From Hyphomicrobiales bacterium (GTDB lineage: Bacteria > Pseudomonadota > Alphaproteobacteria > Rhizobiales > Xanthobacteraceae): a DNA stretch of 10,272 bases. Below the pieces are notes generated by a model, which ran no database searches, was not told the DNA's origin, and saw nothing but the letters and a program-made list of their open reading frames with translations. Positions 1 through 6,776 of the stretch are shown in pieces; position 1 is the stretch's first letter, and every line of letters starts with the position of its first letter. Both the position numbers and the translations under genes were made by a program. The stretch is taken from the NCBI GenBank assembly GCA_003133345.1, contig PKXB01000147.1, positions 212 through 10,483 on the forward strand, written 5' to 3'.

Positions 1-80
1 CCCTGTCCCTTCGCCGGCATGATCCGGATCAGGTTCTAAGGGTTTTTCTCAGCCCTTTCGGGCACCCCTCGGAACAGGGC
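1..80 (-). ncRNA. TPP riboswitch (THI element), controlling a gene off the left edge
   Basis: Read on the minus strand, this stretch has the conserved thiamine-pyrophosphate aptamer elements in order. They are an outer P1 strand starting CCCTGTTCC, the GGGGTGCCC box, a short GGGC-rich hairpin, CTGAGA (52-47), AACCCTT, and GAACCTGATCCGGATC (36-21). ATGCCGGCGAAGGGACAGGG then closes P1 against the first strand. TPP riboswitches repress thiamine synthesis or transport genes when TPP binds. The expression platform and the regulated gene lie beyond position 1, so that gene cannot be named; thiC or a thiamine/HMP transporter would be typical. It is not likely to control tctA, which lies upstream of it. 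I am very sure of the aptamer. Confidence 0.95.
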
Positions 81-81
81 T

Positions 82-109
82 AATGTAGGCATGGGGCTAG
101 GGGTGTCAA
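82..109 (-). promoter_or_regulatory. Candidate promoter for the TPP riboswitch transcript
   Basis: The minus strand has a perfect TTGACA -35 box (109-104), a 16-bp spacer and TACATT as a 4-of-6 -10 box (87-82). Transcription would start around 75-78, at the 5' edge of the riboswitch P1 stem. That is slightly inside the outermost paired bases, so the exact start is uncertain. The position directly before the aptamer supports the call. Confidence 0.5.
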
Positions 110-205
110 TGTGGCGGGGTGCCTAGCAGCAAACAGCCGGGTTCACATCCTCGGCAACTCGCTGACCGCCGCGGCCTTCTGCGCCAGCGCGCCGGCGTAA
201 ACCGC

Positions 206-1756
206 TTACTCGGCGGCTTCGGAGGCCTTGCGGTCGGTCGCCAATACGATGTTGGTGGCAAGCACCTTCGGCGGGCGCAGCCGCACGTAGATCTGCATGA
301 CGATCAGCAGCACGCACATGAAGATGAAGACCGCGCTGATCGGGTGCTTGATGAACACCAGGATGTCGCCGCGCGATATCAGCATGGCGCGGCGGAAATT
401 CTCCTCGAAGCGCGGCCCGAGCACGAAGCCAAGCAGCACCGGCGCCGGATGGAAATCGAGCAGCAGCAGTATATAGCCGACGATGCCGATGATGACGACC
501 TCGCCGACCTGGAACATATCGTTGTTGGTGCTGTAGACGCCGATGCAGACGAAGAACATCGCGCTCGGATAGAGATATTTGTAAGGGATCGTCAGCAGCT
601 TCACCCACAGGCCGATCATCGGGACGTTGAGCACCACCAGGATGATGTTGCCGATCCAGAAGCTCGCGATCAGGCCCCAGAAAATATCCGGGTGCTCGCT
701 GATGAGCTGCGGGCCGGGCACGATGCCCTGGATCATCAACGCGCCCAGGATCAGCGCCATCACCGCGTCGCCCGGAATGCCGAGGCTCATGGTCGGGATG
801 AAGTCGCCCTGCACCGAGGAGTGGGTCGAGGCTTCCGGGCAGGCGACGCCTTCGATCATGCCGGTGCCGAATAGTTCAGGCGTCTTCGAAATCTTCTTTT
901 CGGTCGCGTAGGACACGAACGAGGCGATGGTCGGCCCGGTGCCGGGAATGAGTGCGCACAGGCTGCCGATCAGCGTGCCGCGGAACATGGCCGGCAGCGC
1001 CCGCCGGAATTCCTCGCGGGTGGGCCGCAGATCCTTGAGCTTGACGTTCGTATATTTGGTGTCGACCTCGGACAACTGATTGACGCTTTTCATGAACTCG
1101 GCGATGCCGAACAGGCCGAGGGCTAGAGCTACGATCTCGACGCCGTCGAACAGGTTTGGAATGCCGAAGGTAAATCGCGGCGTCCCGGTTTCGATGTCGC
1201 TGCCGACAATGCCGATCAGCAGTCCGCACACGGTCATGGCGACGCCCTTGAGCGGCGAACCGCGTGCCAGCGTCGAGCCGGCCAGCAGACCGAGCAGCAT
1301 CAGCGAACAGATTTCCGCCGGGCCGAATTTGAGCGCCACCACCACCAATATCGGCGACAGGAAAATCATCTCGGTGATGCCCCACGAGGCGCCGACGAAC
1401 GATGAGATGACCGTGATGCCGAGCGCGGCGCCGCCCCTGCCTTTTTTGGTGAGAGGGAAGCCGTCGAGACAGGTGACCGCGTGCGGCGGATGGCATGGCA
1501 GATTGAGCAGGATCGAGCAGATCGCGCCGCCGTATTGCGAGCCGTAAAAAACGCCCGCCAGCATCAGGATGGCGCCGACCGGTTTGATGCCGAAGGTGAG
1601 CGGCAGCAGGATCGAGATGGTCGCCAGCGGGCCCATGCCCGGCAGCACGCCGACCATGTTGCCGACGAACACGCCGATGAAGCACCACATCACGTTGTGG
1701 GGTTCGAGCGCGACGCCGAAGCCGTACCAGAGATCTGTCAGCGCGGTGGAGATCAT
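206..1756 (-). CDS. tctA: Tripartite tricarboxylate transporter large membrane subunit, TctA family
   Basis: This is the large permease subunit of a TTT-type secondary transporter, which imports carboxylates captured by a periplasmic TctC-like protein. The 516-residue length and the many hydrophobic segments fit the family. The two family signature loops are present: GVLPGMGPLATISILLP (about 36-52) and its internal repeat ALIPGTGPTIASF (about 268-280), followed by SLGIPGD (about 324-330). The loops that are usually written like NxPGE and PEAANNAA read NLPCHPPHAV (about 85-94) and PEASTHSSV (about 307-315) here. This suggests a divergent TctA subclass with a different substrate. The ATG overlaps the tctB stop (TGATG), so the two are translationally coupled. 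No TctC gene is adjacent, so the binding protein must be encoded elsewhere. Substrate unknown. Confidence 0.93.
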   Translation of the reverse strand: MISTALTDLWYGFGVALEPHNVMWCFIGVFVGNMVGVLPGMGPLATISILLPLTFGIKPVGAILMLAGVFYGSQYGGAICSILLNLPCHPPHAVTCLDGFPLTKKGRGGAALGITVISSFVGASWGITEMIFLSPILVVVALKFGPAEICSLMLLGLLAGSTLARGSPLKGVAMTVCGLLIGIVGSDIETGTPRFTFGIPNLFDGVEIVALALGLFGIAEFMKSVNQLSEVDTKYTNVKLKDLRPTREEFRRALPAMFRGTLIGSLCALIPGTGPTIASFVSYATEKKISKTPELFGTGMIEGVACPEASTHSSVQGDFIPTMSLGIPGDAVMALILGALMIQGIVPGPQLISEHPDIFWGLIASFWIGNIILVVLNVPMIGLWVKLLTIPYKYLYPSAMFFVCIGVYSTNNDMFQVGEVVIIGIVGYILLLLDFHPAPVLLGFVLGPRFEENFRRAMLISRGDILVFIKHPISAVFIFMCVLLIVMQIYVRLRPPKVLATNIVLATDRKASEAAE

Positions 1757-2226
1757 CAGTGGCCCAACCGGAACATGGGGAACGGGATCTTCAGCACGTA
1801 AGAGAACAGCAGCACGCCGAAGAAGGTGACGCCGGCCGCCAGGACCGCAGAGCCTTTCAGCGTGGCGGTGCGATCACCCAGCGCGGAGACGAACACGCAG
1901 GAGTAAGTCGCGGGCACTAGGCCGAAATATTCGCCCAAGATAATAAAAAAGATCGGTCCGGCCAGGATGCAACCCCAGCCGCGCCATTCCCTGTTTTTCG
2001 GCAGGATGTTCTCATCGTTGCTGAGCGGGGTGACCACCGCCGTGCCTAAAATCAGCACGCCGACTAACGTGAGCGTGAGCCCGAGCATCAAGGGGAACAT
2101 GCCAGGACCCATATGGGTCAGGGTGCCGAGGGAATAGGCCATGGAATCGAGCGTGATCGCCGCGCCGAGCAGCGTCATCAATCCGCCGGCGTAGAAATCG
2201 CGCTTTTTTACAAGCGTGCCGAACAA
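1756..2226 (-). CDS. tctB: Tripartite tricarboxylate transporter small membrane subunit, TctB family
   Basis: This is the small four-helix membrane subunit that partners TctA. At 156 residues it has the usual family length. Hydrophobic segments lie at about 13-33, 42-65, 84-105 and 124-145, and the conserved loop THMGPGMFPLMLG sits near residues 37-49, a hallmark of TctB. The start is TTG at 2226. It is preceded by a strong Shine-Dalgarno sequence GGGAGG with a spacing of eight bases, and no in-frame ATG lies nearby upstream. An ATG seven bases further out is in another frame and stops after eight codons. Its stop codon overlaps the tctA start by one base. I see no convincing promoter in the 130 bases upstream. 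Confidence 0.9.
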   Translation of the reverse strand: MFGTLVKKRDFYAGGLMTLLGAAITLDSMAYSLGTLTHMGPGMFPLMLGLTLTLVGVLILGTAVVTPLSNDENILPKNREWRGWGCILAGPIFFIILGEYFGLVPATYSCVFVSALGDRTATLKGSAVLAAGVTFFGVLLFSYVLKIPFPMFRLGH

Positions 2227-2362
2227 AGCCTCATCCTCCCAGGCTCTTTTCTTGTTTATTACTAACCGCGCCCAGCTTCGCGAATTCCCTCATATACCTT
2301 TAATCTAATGCCGGCCCCATTTCTATCCCCAACACCGGACCGATCAAGACATCCGCAGTTAA

Positions 2363-2650
2363 GGCCGTTGGCTGATCCTTGCCGTCCTGTTGGTGGCGCG
2401 AACCATGATGGCCTGTCAATTGCAGACGGTGGCGTCAACCTCGCTGTTCTTGATCGGTTCTTTCGCAATCGATGACACGCAACGCGGTACCCTGATCGGG
2501 CTTTGCATGTTGCCATGCATTTTCATGGCCTTGCCGGGGGGTATGCTCGGGCAGCATTTCGGAGCCAAGCGGCTGGTATTGGCCGGTCTGCTGCTAAGGA
2601 CCGCAGGGGGAGCGCTGATGGGGGTCGGTTCGTCATTCTCCCGGTTGTAG
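2363..2650 (+). pseudogene. MFS transporter relic, N-terminal part only
   Basis: The plus strand reads GRWLILAVLLVARTMMACQ and continues through two hydrophobic segments to LPGGMLGQHFGAKRLVLAG and LLLRTAGGALMGVGSSFSRL, then a TAG. This looks like the first three helices of a major facilitator transporter, including the loop 2-3 signature G-x-L-x-x-x-F-G-x-K-R. A normal protein has about 400 residues, but only about 95 are left. There is no ATG at the expected place: a TAA (2360-2362) stands just upstream of the first homologous residue. The reading frame ends where the minus-strand receiver-domain relic begins. I infer a dead gene truncated at both ends. It is not part of the intact minus-strand MFS gene at 2804-4042, whose N-terminus is different. 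Confidence 0.6.
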
Positions 2651-2803
2651 CCGGCCGCAGATCGCCCGCTTCAGGTGCTGTTCGGTCAGCTCGCTGAGCC
2701 GGCATCCGCTGATCACAAAGACGGGGATATTCTCGGTCACCGGCGTGCTGCGCAGCCGATACAAGTGGTACTGGGCGACAGGCTGTTTTTTACGGGCGAA
2801 CGA
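2633..2803 (-). pseudogene. Response-regulator receiver-domain relic (C-terminal part)
   Basis: Directly after the TGA of the minus-strand MFS gene, and in the same frame, an open stretch reads SFARKKQPVAQYHLYRLRST, then PVTENIPVFVISGCRLSELT, then EQHLKRAICGRL, and ends at a TGA. The block IPVFVISG after a short L-R-x-T-P-x-T-x-x helix is the usual beta-4 context of CheY-like receiver domains. In these, the serine or threonine at the strand end takes part in phosphorylation signalling. No start codon, no phosphoacceptor aspartate region and no C-terminal lysine region remain, so it cannot work as a receiver. It overlaps the end of the plus-strand MFS relic by 18 bases. The assignment is from pattern recognition on about 56 residues, so moderate confidence. 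Confidence 0.42.
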
Positions 2804-4042
2804 TCAGATGGCGGGCTGCCGTTCTGCCTTTTCCTCCGGCGGCTTCATATGCCGGAATGAATACAGCAGCGCGACGTCGTAGACGATCTTAAGAACGCCG
2901 CACACGATCAGCGGCAGCCCGGCAAACGGCGTCGCCAGCAGCACACCGGTCATGGCCGGGCTTATCGACGAGGCGAGACTGCGCGGAACCGCGGTGACGC
3001 TGGCGGCCGCCGTGCGCTCGGCCGGCGTCACGACCGCCATCACATAAGACGTGCGTGTGGGTACGTCCATTTGTGAAAGCGCCGAACGCGCCAACAGCAA
3101 AGCGAGCGCCAGGATCAAATTCGGCGCGAACGCCGCCAGAATGAGAAAGATGCTGGAGGGGATATGGGTATAGACCATCGTGTTGATGAGGCCGATGCGT
3201 TTCGCCAGCCAAGCCGCCACCGGATAGGAAAAAGCGCTCAAGGTACTCGACCAGAAAAAGAACAGGCTGGCGGCCGAGAGCGACATGTCGAAGCGCTCAA
3301 ACAGCCAAAGCGCCAGCAGCGACTGGACGACGAAGCCGCCTGCGAAGGCGTCGAGGCTGAACAGCGCCGCCAGCTTGTAGACGACGCCGCGCGAGGGTCC
3401 GAGCGGCGCGCTGGGACGCGCTTCATCCATGCGCACATGCGGTAAACGCTGGTAGAGCGCGGCGCTCAAGAGCCCCAGCGCGGCATAGCCATAAAACATG
3501 ATCTTGAAGGCGCTGACCCGGTCGAGATCGGCCGACACGATGAAGTCCGGCAAAGCCGCCGCCAGGGATCCGGCCGCCATCGACAGCGTACCGATCAAGC
3601 TATAGCGCGCGAATGTGCGCGTCCGCTCGTGATCAGGGACGCCGTGCGCCAGCATGGCGTGCTCGAGCGGCACCAGCACGCCCAGGTCCCCGGTTGATGG
3701 ATTGATAGTGCCGACGAACGCGACAAGCGCAATGAAAACGAACTGATCGAAATTGGGAAAGGCAACGCCGGTGCAGGCCATCAAGACCGCGCCGCCCAAA
3801 AGCAGATTACGCAAGTCGTGCCGCGGTGCGAACAACCCGATGGCGAGGGTAAACAGCGCGGTTCCCAAGAGTGATGCGCTGGCCACGAACCCAATCTGCC
3901 CGGGACTGAAGCCGATCGCCGACAGATAGGCCGGCAAAATGATGATGGCGAAGCCGTCGCCGAGTCCGCGTACGCCGCGCGCGGCATAGAGCAGTAAAAT
4001 GTCGGAATAGGTTGAGCGGGCACTGCGGGTGTTGTCAGTCAT
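2804..4042 (-). CDS. MFS transporter, substrate unknown
   Basis: This is a 412-residue polytopic membrane protein with about twelve hydrophobic segments, split by a hydrophilic central loop at about 199-218, as in major facilitator transporters. N-terminal features include GLGDGFAIIILPAYLSAIGF (about 26-45) and FAPRHDLRNLLL (about 71-82), which occupies the place of the family's loop 2-3 motif but is degenerate. A second conserved-looking stretch, QMDVPTRTSYVMAVVTPAER (about 324-343), lies in the C-terminal half. The ATG at 4042 is chosen over a TTG at 4090 because GAGAGGA precedes it at good spacing and the hydrophobic core starts shortly after. It stands alone: tctB is 580 bases downstream and panE is separated by 120 bases. 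The substrate cannot be read from the sequence. Confidence 0.85.
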   Translation of the reverse strand: MTDNTRSARSTYSDILLLYAARGVRGLGDGFAIIILPAYLSAIGFSPGQIGFVASASLLGTALFTLAIGLFAPRHDLRNLLLGGAVLMACTGVAFPNFDQFVFIALVAFVGTINPSTGDLGVLVPLEHAMLAHGVPDHERTRTFARYSLIGTLSMAAGSLAAALPDFIVSADLDRVSAFKIMFYGYAALGLLSAALYQRLPHVRMDEARPSAPLGPSRGVVYKLAALFSLDAFAGGFVVQSLLALWLFERFDMSLSAASLFFFWSSTLSAFSYPVAAWLAKRIGLINTMVYTHIPSSIFLILAAFAPNLILALALLLARSALSQMDVPTRTSYVMAVVTPAERTAAASVTAVPRSLASSISPAMTGVLLATPFAGLPLIVCGVLKIVYDVALLYSFRHMKPPEEKAERQPAI

Positions 4043-4126
4043 GCGCAATCCTCTCGACAGAGCGAGTGTTGCGCAGAACTTGGACGGCAACGCCCGTCTG
4101 ACGGGGAGTCTGCATTCCCCTTGCGG

Positions 4127-4154
4127 AAGATAGACGATTAGCCTTGGACCGCAA
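4127..4154 (-). promoter_or_regulatory. Possible promoter of the MFS gene
   Basis: The minus strand has TTGCGG (4154-4149), a 16-bp spacer and TATCTT (4132-4127), each matching four of six sigma-70-type positions. This would give a leader of roughly 80 bases. It is the best pair I found in the 120-base gap between panE and the MFS gene, but it is weak. Confidence 0.28.
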
Positions 4155-4162
4155 GTGGCGGG

Positions 4163-5083
4163 CTACGATCCCATCCGATACAGCTTGAGCGCGGCGTAGA
4201 TGGTATCGTTGACCGGCGTCGGCACCTTGAGCTCCTTGCCGAGCCGCGACACCTGTCCCGCCAGCCAATCCAGCTCCAGCCGGTTGCCGCGGTCGAGATC
4301 GTTGGCCATCGAAGCCTTCATGCCGCCCGGCACGTTCTTGTCGGCAAACGCGAGGCGTTCGTCGACGTAGCCCGGGTCGAGCGCGATGCCCTTGGCGCGG
4401 CCGACGGCGAGCGTCTCCGCCATGATGGCGCGGAACAGCGCGCGCGTGTCGGGGTCGGCCAGGATCGGACCCATACTCGAGCGGGTGAGCGAGGTGGCGC
4501 CCGAAGTCCCCGACAGGAAGATGAATTTGTGCCAGCGGTCGCGCTCGATATTGTCGGACTGCGTGATGTTGATGTTGGCGGCTTTCGCCGCCTGCACGAA
4601 GGCTGCGAGGCTGGCGTCCGCGCGGCCGTCGATGGTGCCGCAGATGATGCTCTGGAACTGGCTCGCCTGCTTGATGACGCCCGGGCGGTCGATCACGGTG
4701 ACGACGTAAGTGACGCCGGGTATGGCGCGCTCCCTGCCCACGATCGGAGCGATGCGCTCGTAGCTGTCGACGCCGTTCTGCGACGTGATGACGCGGGTGT
4801 TAGGGCCGAGCAGCGGGCGCATGGCCTCGGCGGCCTTTTCGGTGTCCCAGAGCTTGACCGCGAACAGCACGATGTCGACCGGGCCGATGCTCTTGGGATC
4901 ATCGGTGACGTTCGGCTTCGGCAGATGCAGGTCGCCGTGCACGCTCTCGATCTTCAGGCCGTTCTTGCGCATGGCCTCGAGATGAGCGCCGCGCGCGATG
5001 AAAAACACATCGTGCCCGGCCGCGGCCATGCGGGCGCCGAAATAGCCGCCGACCGCGCCCGCCGCCATTGCCGCTATCCGCAT
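4163..5083 (-). CDS. 2-dehydropantoate 2-reductase (PanE/ApbA) family oxidoreductase
   Basis: The family reduces ketopantoate to pantoate with NADPH in pantothenate and coenzyme A synthesis, but many members act on other 2-oxo acids. The 306 residues carry the N-terminal Rossmann nucleotide loop (MAAGAVGGYFGARMAAAGHDV, about 6-26), VKLWD (76-80) and SQNGVD (101-106). They also carry the expected catalytic lysine in RWHKFIFL (Lys186) and the C-terminal block SMANDLDRGNRLELDWLAG (258-276), with the acidic residues used for substrate binding. The first glycine of GxGxxG is alanine here. The segment after the lysine, SGTSGATSLT, replaces the Asn-rich stretch typical of true PanE. I therefore leave the gene symbol blank. 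The ATG at 5083 is preferred to upstream starts because it begins the Rossmann strand and has GAGGA upstream. Cytoplasmic. Confidence 0.85.
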   Translation of the reverse strand: MRIAAMAAGAVGGYFGARMAAAGHDVFFIARGAHLEAMRKNGLKIESVHGDLHLPKPNVTDDPKSIGPVDIVLFAVKLWDTEKAAEAMRPLLGPNTRVITSQNGVDSYERIAPIVGRERAIPGVTYVVTVIDRPGVIKQASQFQSIICGTIDGRADASLAAFVQAAKAANINITQSDNIERDRWHKFIFLSGTSGATSLTRSSMGPILADPDTRALFRAIMAETLAVGRAKGIALDPGYVDERLAFADKNVPGGMKASMANDLDRGNRLELDWLAGQVSRLGKELKVPTPVNDTIYAALKLYRMGS

Positions 5084-5111
5084 GGATGTCGATCCTCGTG
5101 TGGCCCGAACT

Positions 5112-5140
5112 GATATAGCCGGGGCGGGGCTTCGCGCCAA
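5112..5140 (-). promoter_or_regulatory. Candidate promoter of the PanE-family gene
   Basis: The minus strand reads TTGGCG (5140-5135), 17 bases, then TATATC (5117-5112). It lies just past the terminator of the upstream transpeptidase gene and about 30 bases before the ATG at 5083. This is the layout expected for an independently transcribed gene. Confidence 0.45.
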
Positions 5141-5145
5141 CGCAC

Positions 5146-5175
5146 AAAAAATTGCCCGGCTTTTGGGCCGGGCAA
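5146..5175 (-). terminator. Intrinsic terminator of the L,D-transpeptidase gene
   Basis: Read on the minus strand, TTGCCCGGC (5175-5167), a six-base loop and GCCGGGCAA (5160-5152) form a perfect 9-bp GC-rich stem. It is followed at once by TTTTTT (5151-5146). It begins 24 bases after the stop of the transpeptidase gene. There is no matching T-run on the plus strand, so it acts in one direction. Confidence 0.92.
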
Positions 5176-5198
5176 GTTTGCGGGAGGCTCGAAGGGAA

Positions 5199-5924
5199 CT
5201 AGCGGATCGCGCTCCAGGTCAGCTGCGCCCGGCTCTGCGTCACCGGCGCATAGGACGATGACGTTGGCTGCGCCTGCGCGGTGTGCACCGGCACGGCCTG
5301 CGGCAGCACGACGACCTTGGCGCCGACCTGCACGCGATTGTAGAGATCGGTCACGTCGTCATTGGTGAGGCGGATGCAGCCGCTCGACACGTGCTTGCCG
5401 ATTGTGGTCGGATCGTTGGTGCCGTGGATGCGGTACACGGTGCCGCCGAGATACATGGCGCGCGCGCCGAGCGGATTGCCCGGGCCGCCGGCCACGAAGC
5501 GCGGCAGATAAGGCTGGCGCTCGATCATTTCCTGCGGCGGGATCCAATCCGGCCACTCGGCCTTGCGCTCGATCTGCTTGACGCCGGCCCAGGTGAAGCC
5601 CTGGCGGCCGACGCCGATGCCGTAACGGATCGCCTTGCCGTTGCCGAGCACGTAATAGAGGACCGTGTGCGGGGTATCGATGATGACGGTGCCGGGCGCC
5701 TCATTGCTGGCGTAGCCGACGATCTGCCGTTGCAGGCGCGGATCGGCCTGGACGTCTGCGTCCGGCGCGCTCTGCTCGGCCGGCGCGTATTGCGGCGCGA
5801 TCTGGTTCTGCGTGGGGGCCAAGGGGGAATTGAGAAAGGCGAACAGCGGCTCGGCCTGCGCAGGCCCGCACGACAGAGCGGCGGCGGCGATCAGCGAACC
5901 GATTGAATAAAACTTTACGGACAT
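5199..5924 (-). CDS. L,D-transpeptidase, YkuD domain, exported
   Basis: L,D-transpeptidases make 3-3 cross-links in peptidoglycan or attach outer-membrane proteins to it, acting in the periplasm. The 241-residue product starts with a signal peptide: a hydrophobic core at about 8-19 and a likely cut after AQA at residue 24. A low-complexity Pro/Ala/Gln linker (about 33-60) precedes the YkuD domain (about 78-208). The active-site motif is complete: HGTN (167-170) with the catalytic histidine, and SSGCIRLTNDD (180-190) with the catalytic Cys183 and Arg185. A Ser/Gln-rich tail ends the protein. The ATG at 5924 is chosen over one at 5969 because GGGAGG precedes it and the signal peptide begins there. 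It is a single-gene unit with its own terminator. Whether it cross-links or anchors cannot be told. Confidence 0.93.
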   Translation of the reverse strand: MSVKFYSIGSLIAAAALSCGPAQAEPLFAFLNSPLAPTQNQIAPQYAPAEQSAPDADVQADPRLQRQIVGYASNEAPGTVIIDTPHTVLYYVLGNGKAIRYGIGVGRQGFTWAGVKQIERKAEWPDWIPPQEMIERQPYLPRFVAGGPGNPLGARAMYLGGTVYRIHGTNDPTTIGKHVSSGCIRLTNDDVTDLYNRVQVGAKVVVLPQAVPVHTAQAQPTSSSYAPVTQSRAQLTWSAIR

Positions 5925-5934
5925 GGCAGCCTCC

Positions 5935-5966
5935 CGACGAATTCCTCGATCCATCATTCGTCGAGG
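5935..5966 (-). promoter_or_regulatory. Hairpin pair abutting the ribosome binding site of the transpeptidase gene
   Basis: On the minus strand, CGACGAAT (5963-5956) and ATTCGTCG (5942-5935) form a perfect 8-bp stem whose last base touches the Shine-Dalgarno GGAGG. A second possible stem, CCTCGA (5966-5961) with TCGAGG (5949-5944), shares bases with the first and cannot form together with it. It could be an operator or an RNA switch in the leader, or chance. Only the base pairing is directly seen. Confidence 0.35.
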
Positions 5967-6068
5967 CAAGCTCCGGGGAGGTTCAAAAGTTCCTGTTCAC
6001 GGCCCGCTCAAATGCATGACAGCCCCGGGAACCAGTCGGTCCCCCGCGCGTTAGGCGTTTCTTGGCTG

Positions 6069-6563
6069 CTAATCCTTGGTTTTGTGCCAGCCCACCACCG
6101 CCTCGGGCACGCTGTCGGTGGACGCGAAATAGGGCTTGATGTCGAGCAGCGGGGTGCCGTCCAGGCAGTCGAGCCCGACCACCGAGAGCGTGCCGCCCGC
6201 GATGCGCAGCAGTTTCACCACGCTCATGGCGATCGGGTTGGGACGCGCCGGCGAGCGCAGAGCAAAAGTGCCGTGCGGCACGCCGTAGTGTCCAGGAACT
6301 TGCCGAACAAGGTTTCTTGGCGACTTGTCCATCCAGTACAGCAGGATGATGTGGCTGCACGTCGCCACGTCTTTCAGCCCGTCGGCCCAGCGCTCATCGA
6401 GTTCGACGGTGCAGACCGCGTCGGATTCGCGGGCGTTTTTCGGGCAGTCCTTGCGCTGCTTCCAGGGCGTGCGGATGCGGCCGATGTAATAAAGCCCGGC
6501 ATCGGTTTTCGCCGGTAAATCAACGGCGATTTCGCCTTCGCGCACACCGAATTCGTTGCTCAT
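6069..6563 (-). CDS. trmO: TrmO/TsaA-family tRNA (t6A37) N6-methyltransferase
   Basis: TrmO methylates the N6 of threonylcarbamoyladenosine 37 in threonine tRNA using SAM, through a small beta-barrel fold unlike other methyltransferases. The 164-residue product carries family marks: YYIGRIRTPW (25-34), the DGLKDVATCSHIILLYWM segment (61-78), ALRSPARPNPIAMSVVKLL (101-119) and LDCLDGTPLLDIKPY (131-145). It is shorter than E. coli TrmO (about 235 residues), lacking the C-terminal domain, as in single-domain TsaA proteins. The ATG at 6563 is chosen because it begins the conserved region and has GGAG just upstream. The longer frame to 6668 runs through repeat DNA. It is divergent from the SAM-cycle operon and sits alone. 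The tRNA target is inferred from the family. Confidence 0.85.
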   Translation of the reverse strand: MSNEFGVREGEIAVDLPAKTDAGLYYIGRIRTPWKQRKDCPKNARESDAVCTVELDERWADGLKDVATCSHIILLYWMDKSPRNLVRQVPGHYGVPHGTFALRSPARPNPIAMSVVKLLRIAGGTLSVVGLDCLDGTPLLDIKPYFASTDSVPEAVVGWHKTKD

Positions 6564-6584
6564 GGGCGCTCCAACCTTCGCTTC

Positions 6585-6696
6585 ACCTCTCCCCTGGGGG
6601 AGAGGTCGGATCGCGAAGCGATCCGGGTGAGGGGGCAAGGGCCTATCCATCGTCAGTAACCCCCTCACCCCAACCCTCTCCCCAACTGGGAGAGGG
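6585..6696. repeat. Cluster of dispersed palindromic repeats
   Basis: Four inverted-repeat units lie head to tail. They are ACCTCTCCCC/GGGGAGAGGT (6585-6594 with 6597-6606); CGGATCGC/GCGATCCG (6607-6614 with 6618-6625); a wider pair GTGAGGGGG/CCCCCTCAC (6627-6635 with 6660-6668); and CCCTCTCCC/GGGAGAGGG (6674-6682 with 6688-6696). The CTCTCCCC, GGGTGAGGGGGC and CCCCTCACCC words are, from memory, typical of multicopy intergenic repeats in Bradyrhizobium-like genomes. The cluster occupies the trmO 5' region, only 22 bases from its ATG, so it would be transcribed in the trmO leader if the promoter lies upstream. Confidence 0.85.
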
Positions 6697-6749
6697 AGCC
6701 TGCCTGCATTTGTGGCGGCAATGAAGCCTCCGGCAACCGCGCGTGACCC

Positions 6750-6776
6750 TTGCCGAAGACCGGTTCAACGTATAAA
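6750..6776 (+). promoter_or_regulatory. Possible promoter of the sahR-metF-metH operon
   Basis: TTGCCG (6750-6755) and TATAAA (6771-6776) could be -35 and -10 boxes, although the 15-bp spacer is short. The -10 box is the left edge of the palindromic operator, so a bound repressor would block polymerase. This fits repression but is not proof of the exact promoter. Confidence 0.35.

Noticed and set aside
119..874. Long plus-strand open frame opposite tctA, rich in Asp, His, Arg and Gln
   Set aside because: It is antisense to a well-supported TctA gene, and its skewed composition is the usual shadow of a GC-rich gene.
2262..2516. Minus-strand 84-codon frame overlapping the MFS relic
   Set aside because: It is opposite recognisable transporter sequence, lacks a ribosome binding site and has no family features.
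4103..4120. GGGGA/TCCCC stem between panE and the MFS gene, considered as a terminator
   Set aside because: The stem is only 5 bp and no T-run follows on either strand.
5976..5996. GGAAC followed by GTT-like bases upstream of the transpeptidase gene, resembling a general-stress EcfG promoter
   Set aside because: The downstream CGTT half is not found at the required spacing, so the match is only to the -35 half.
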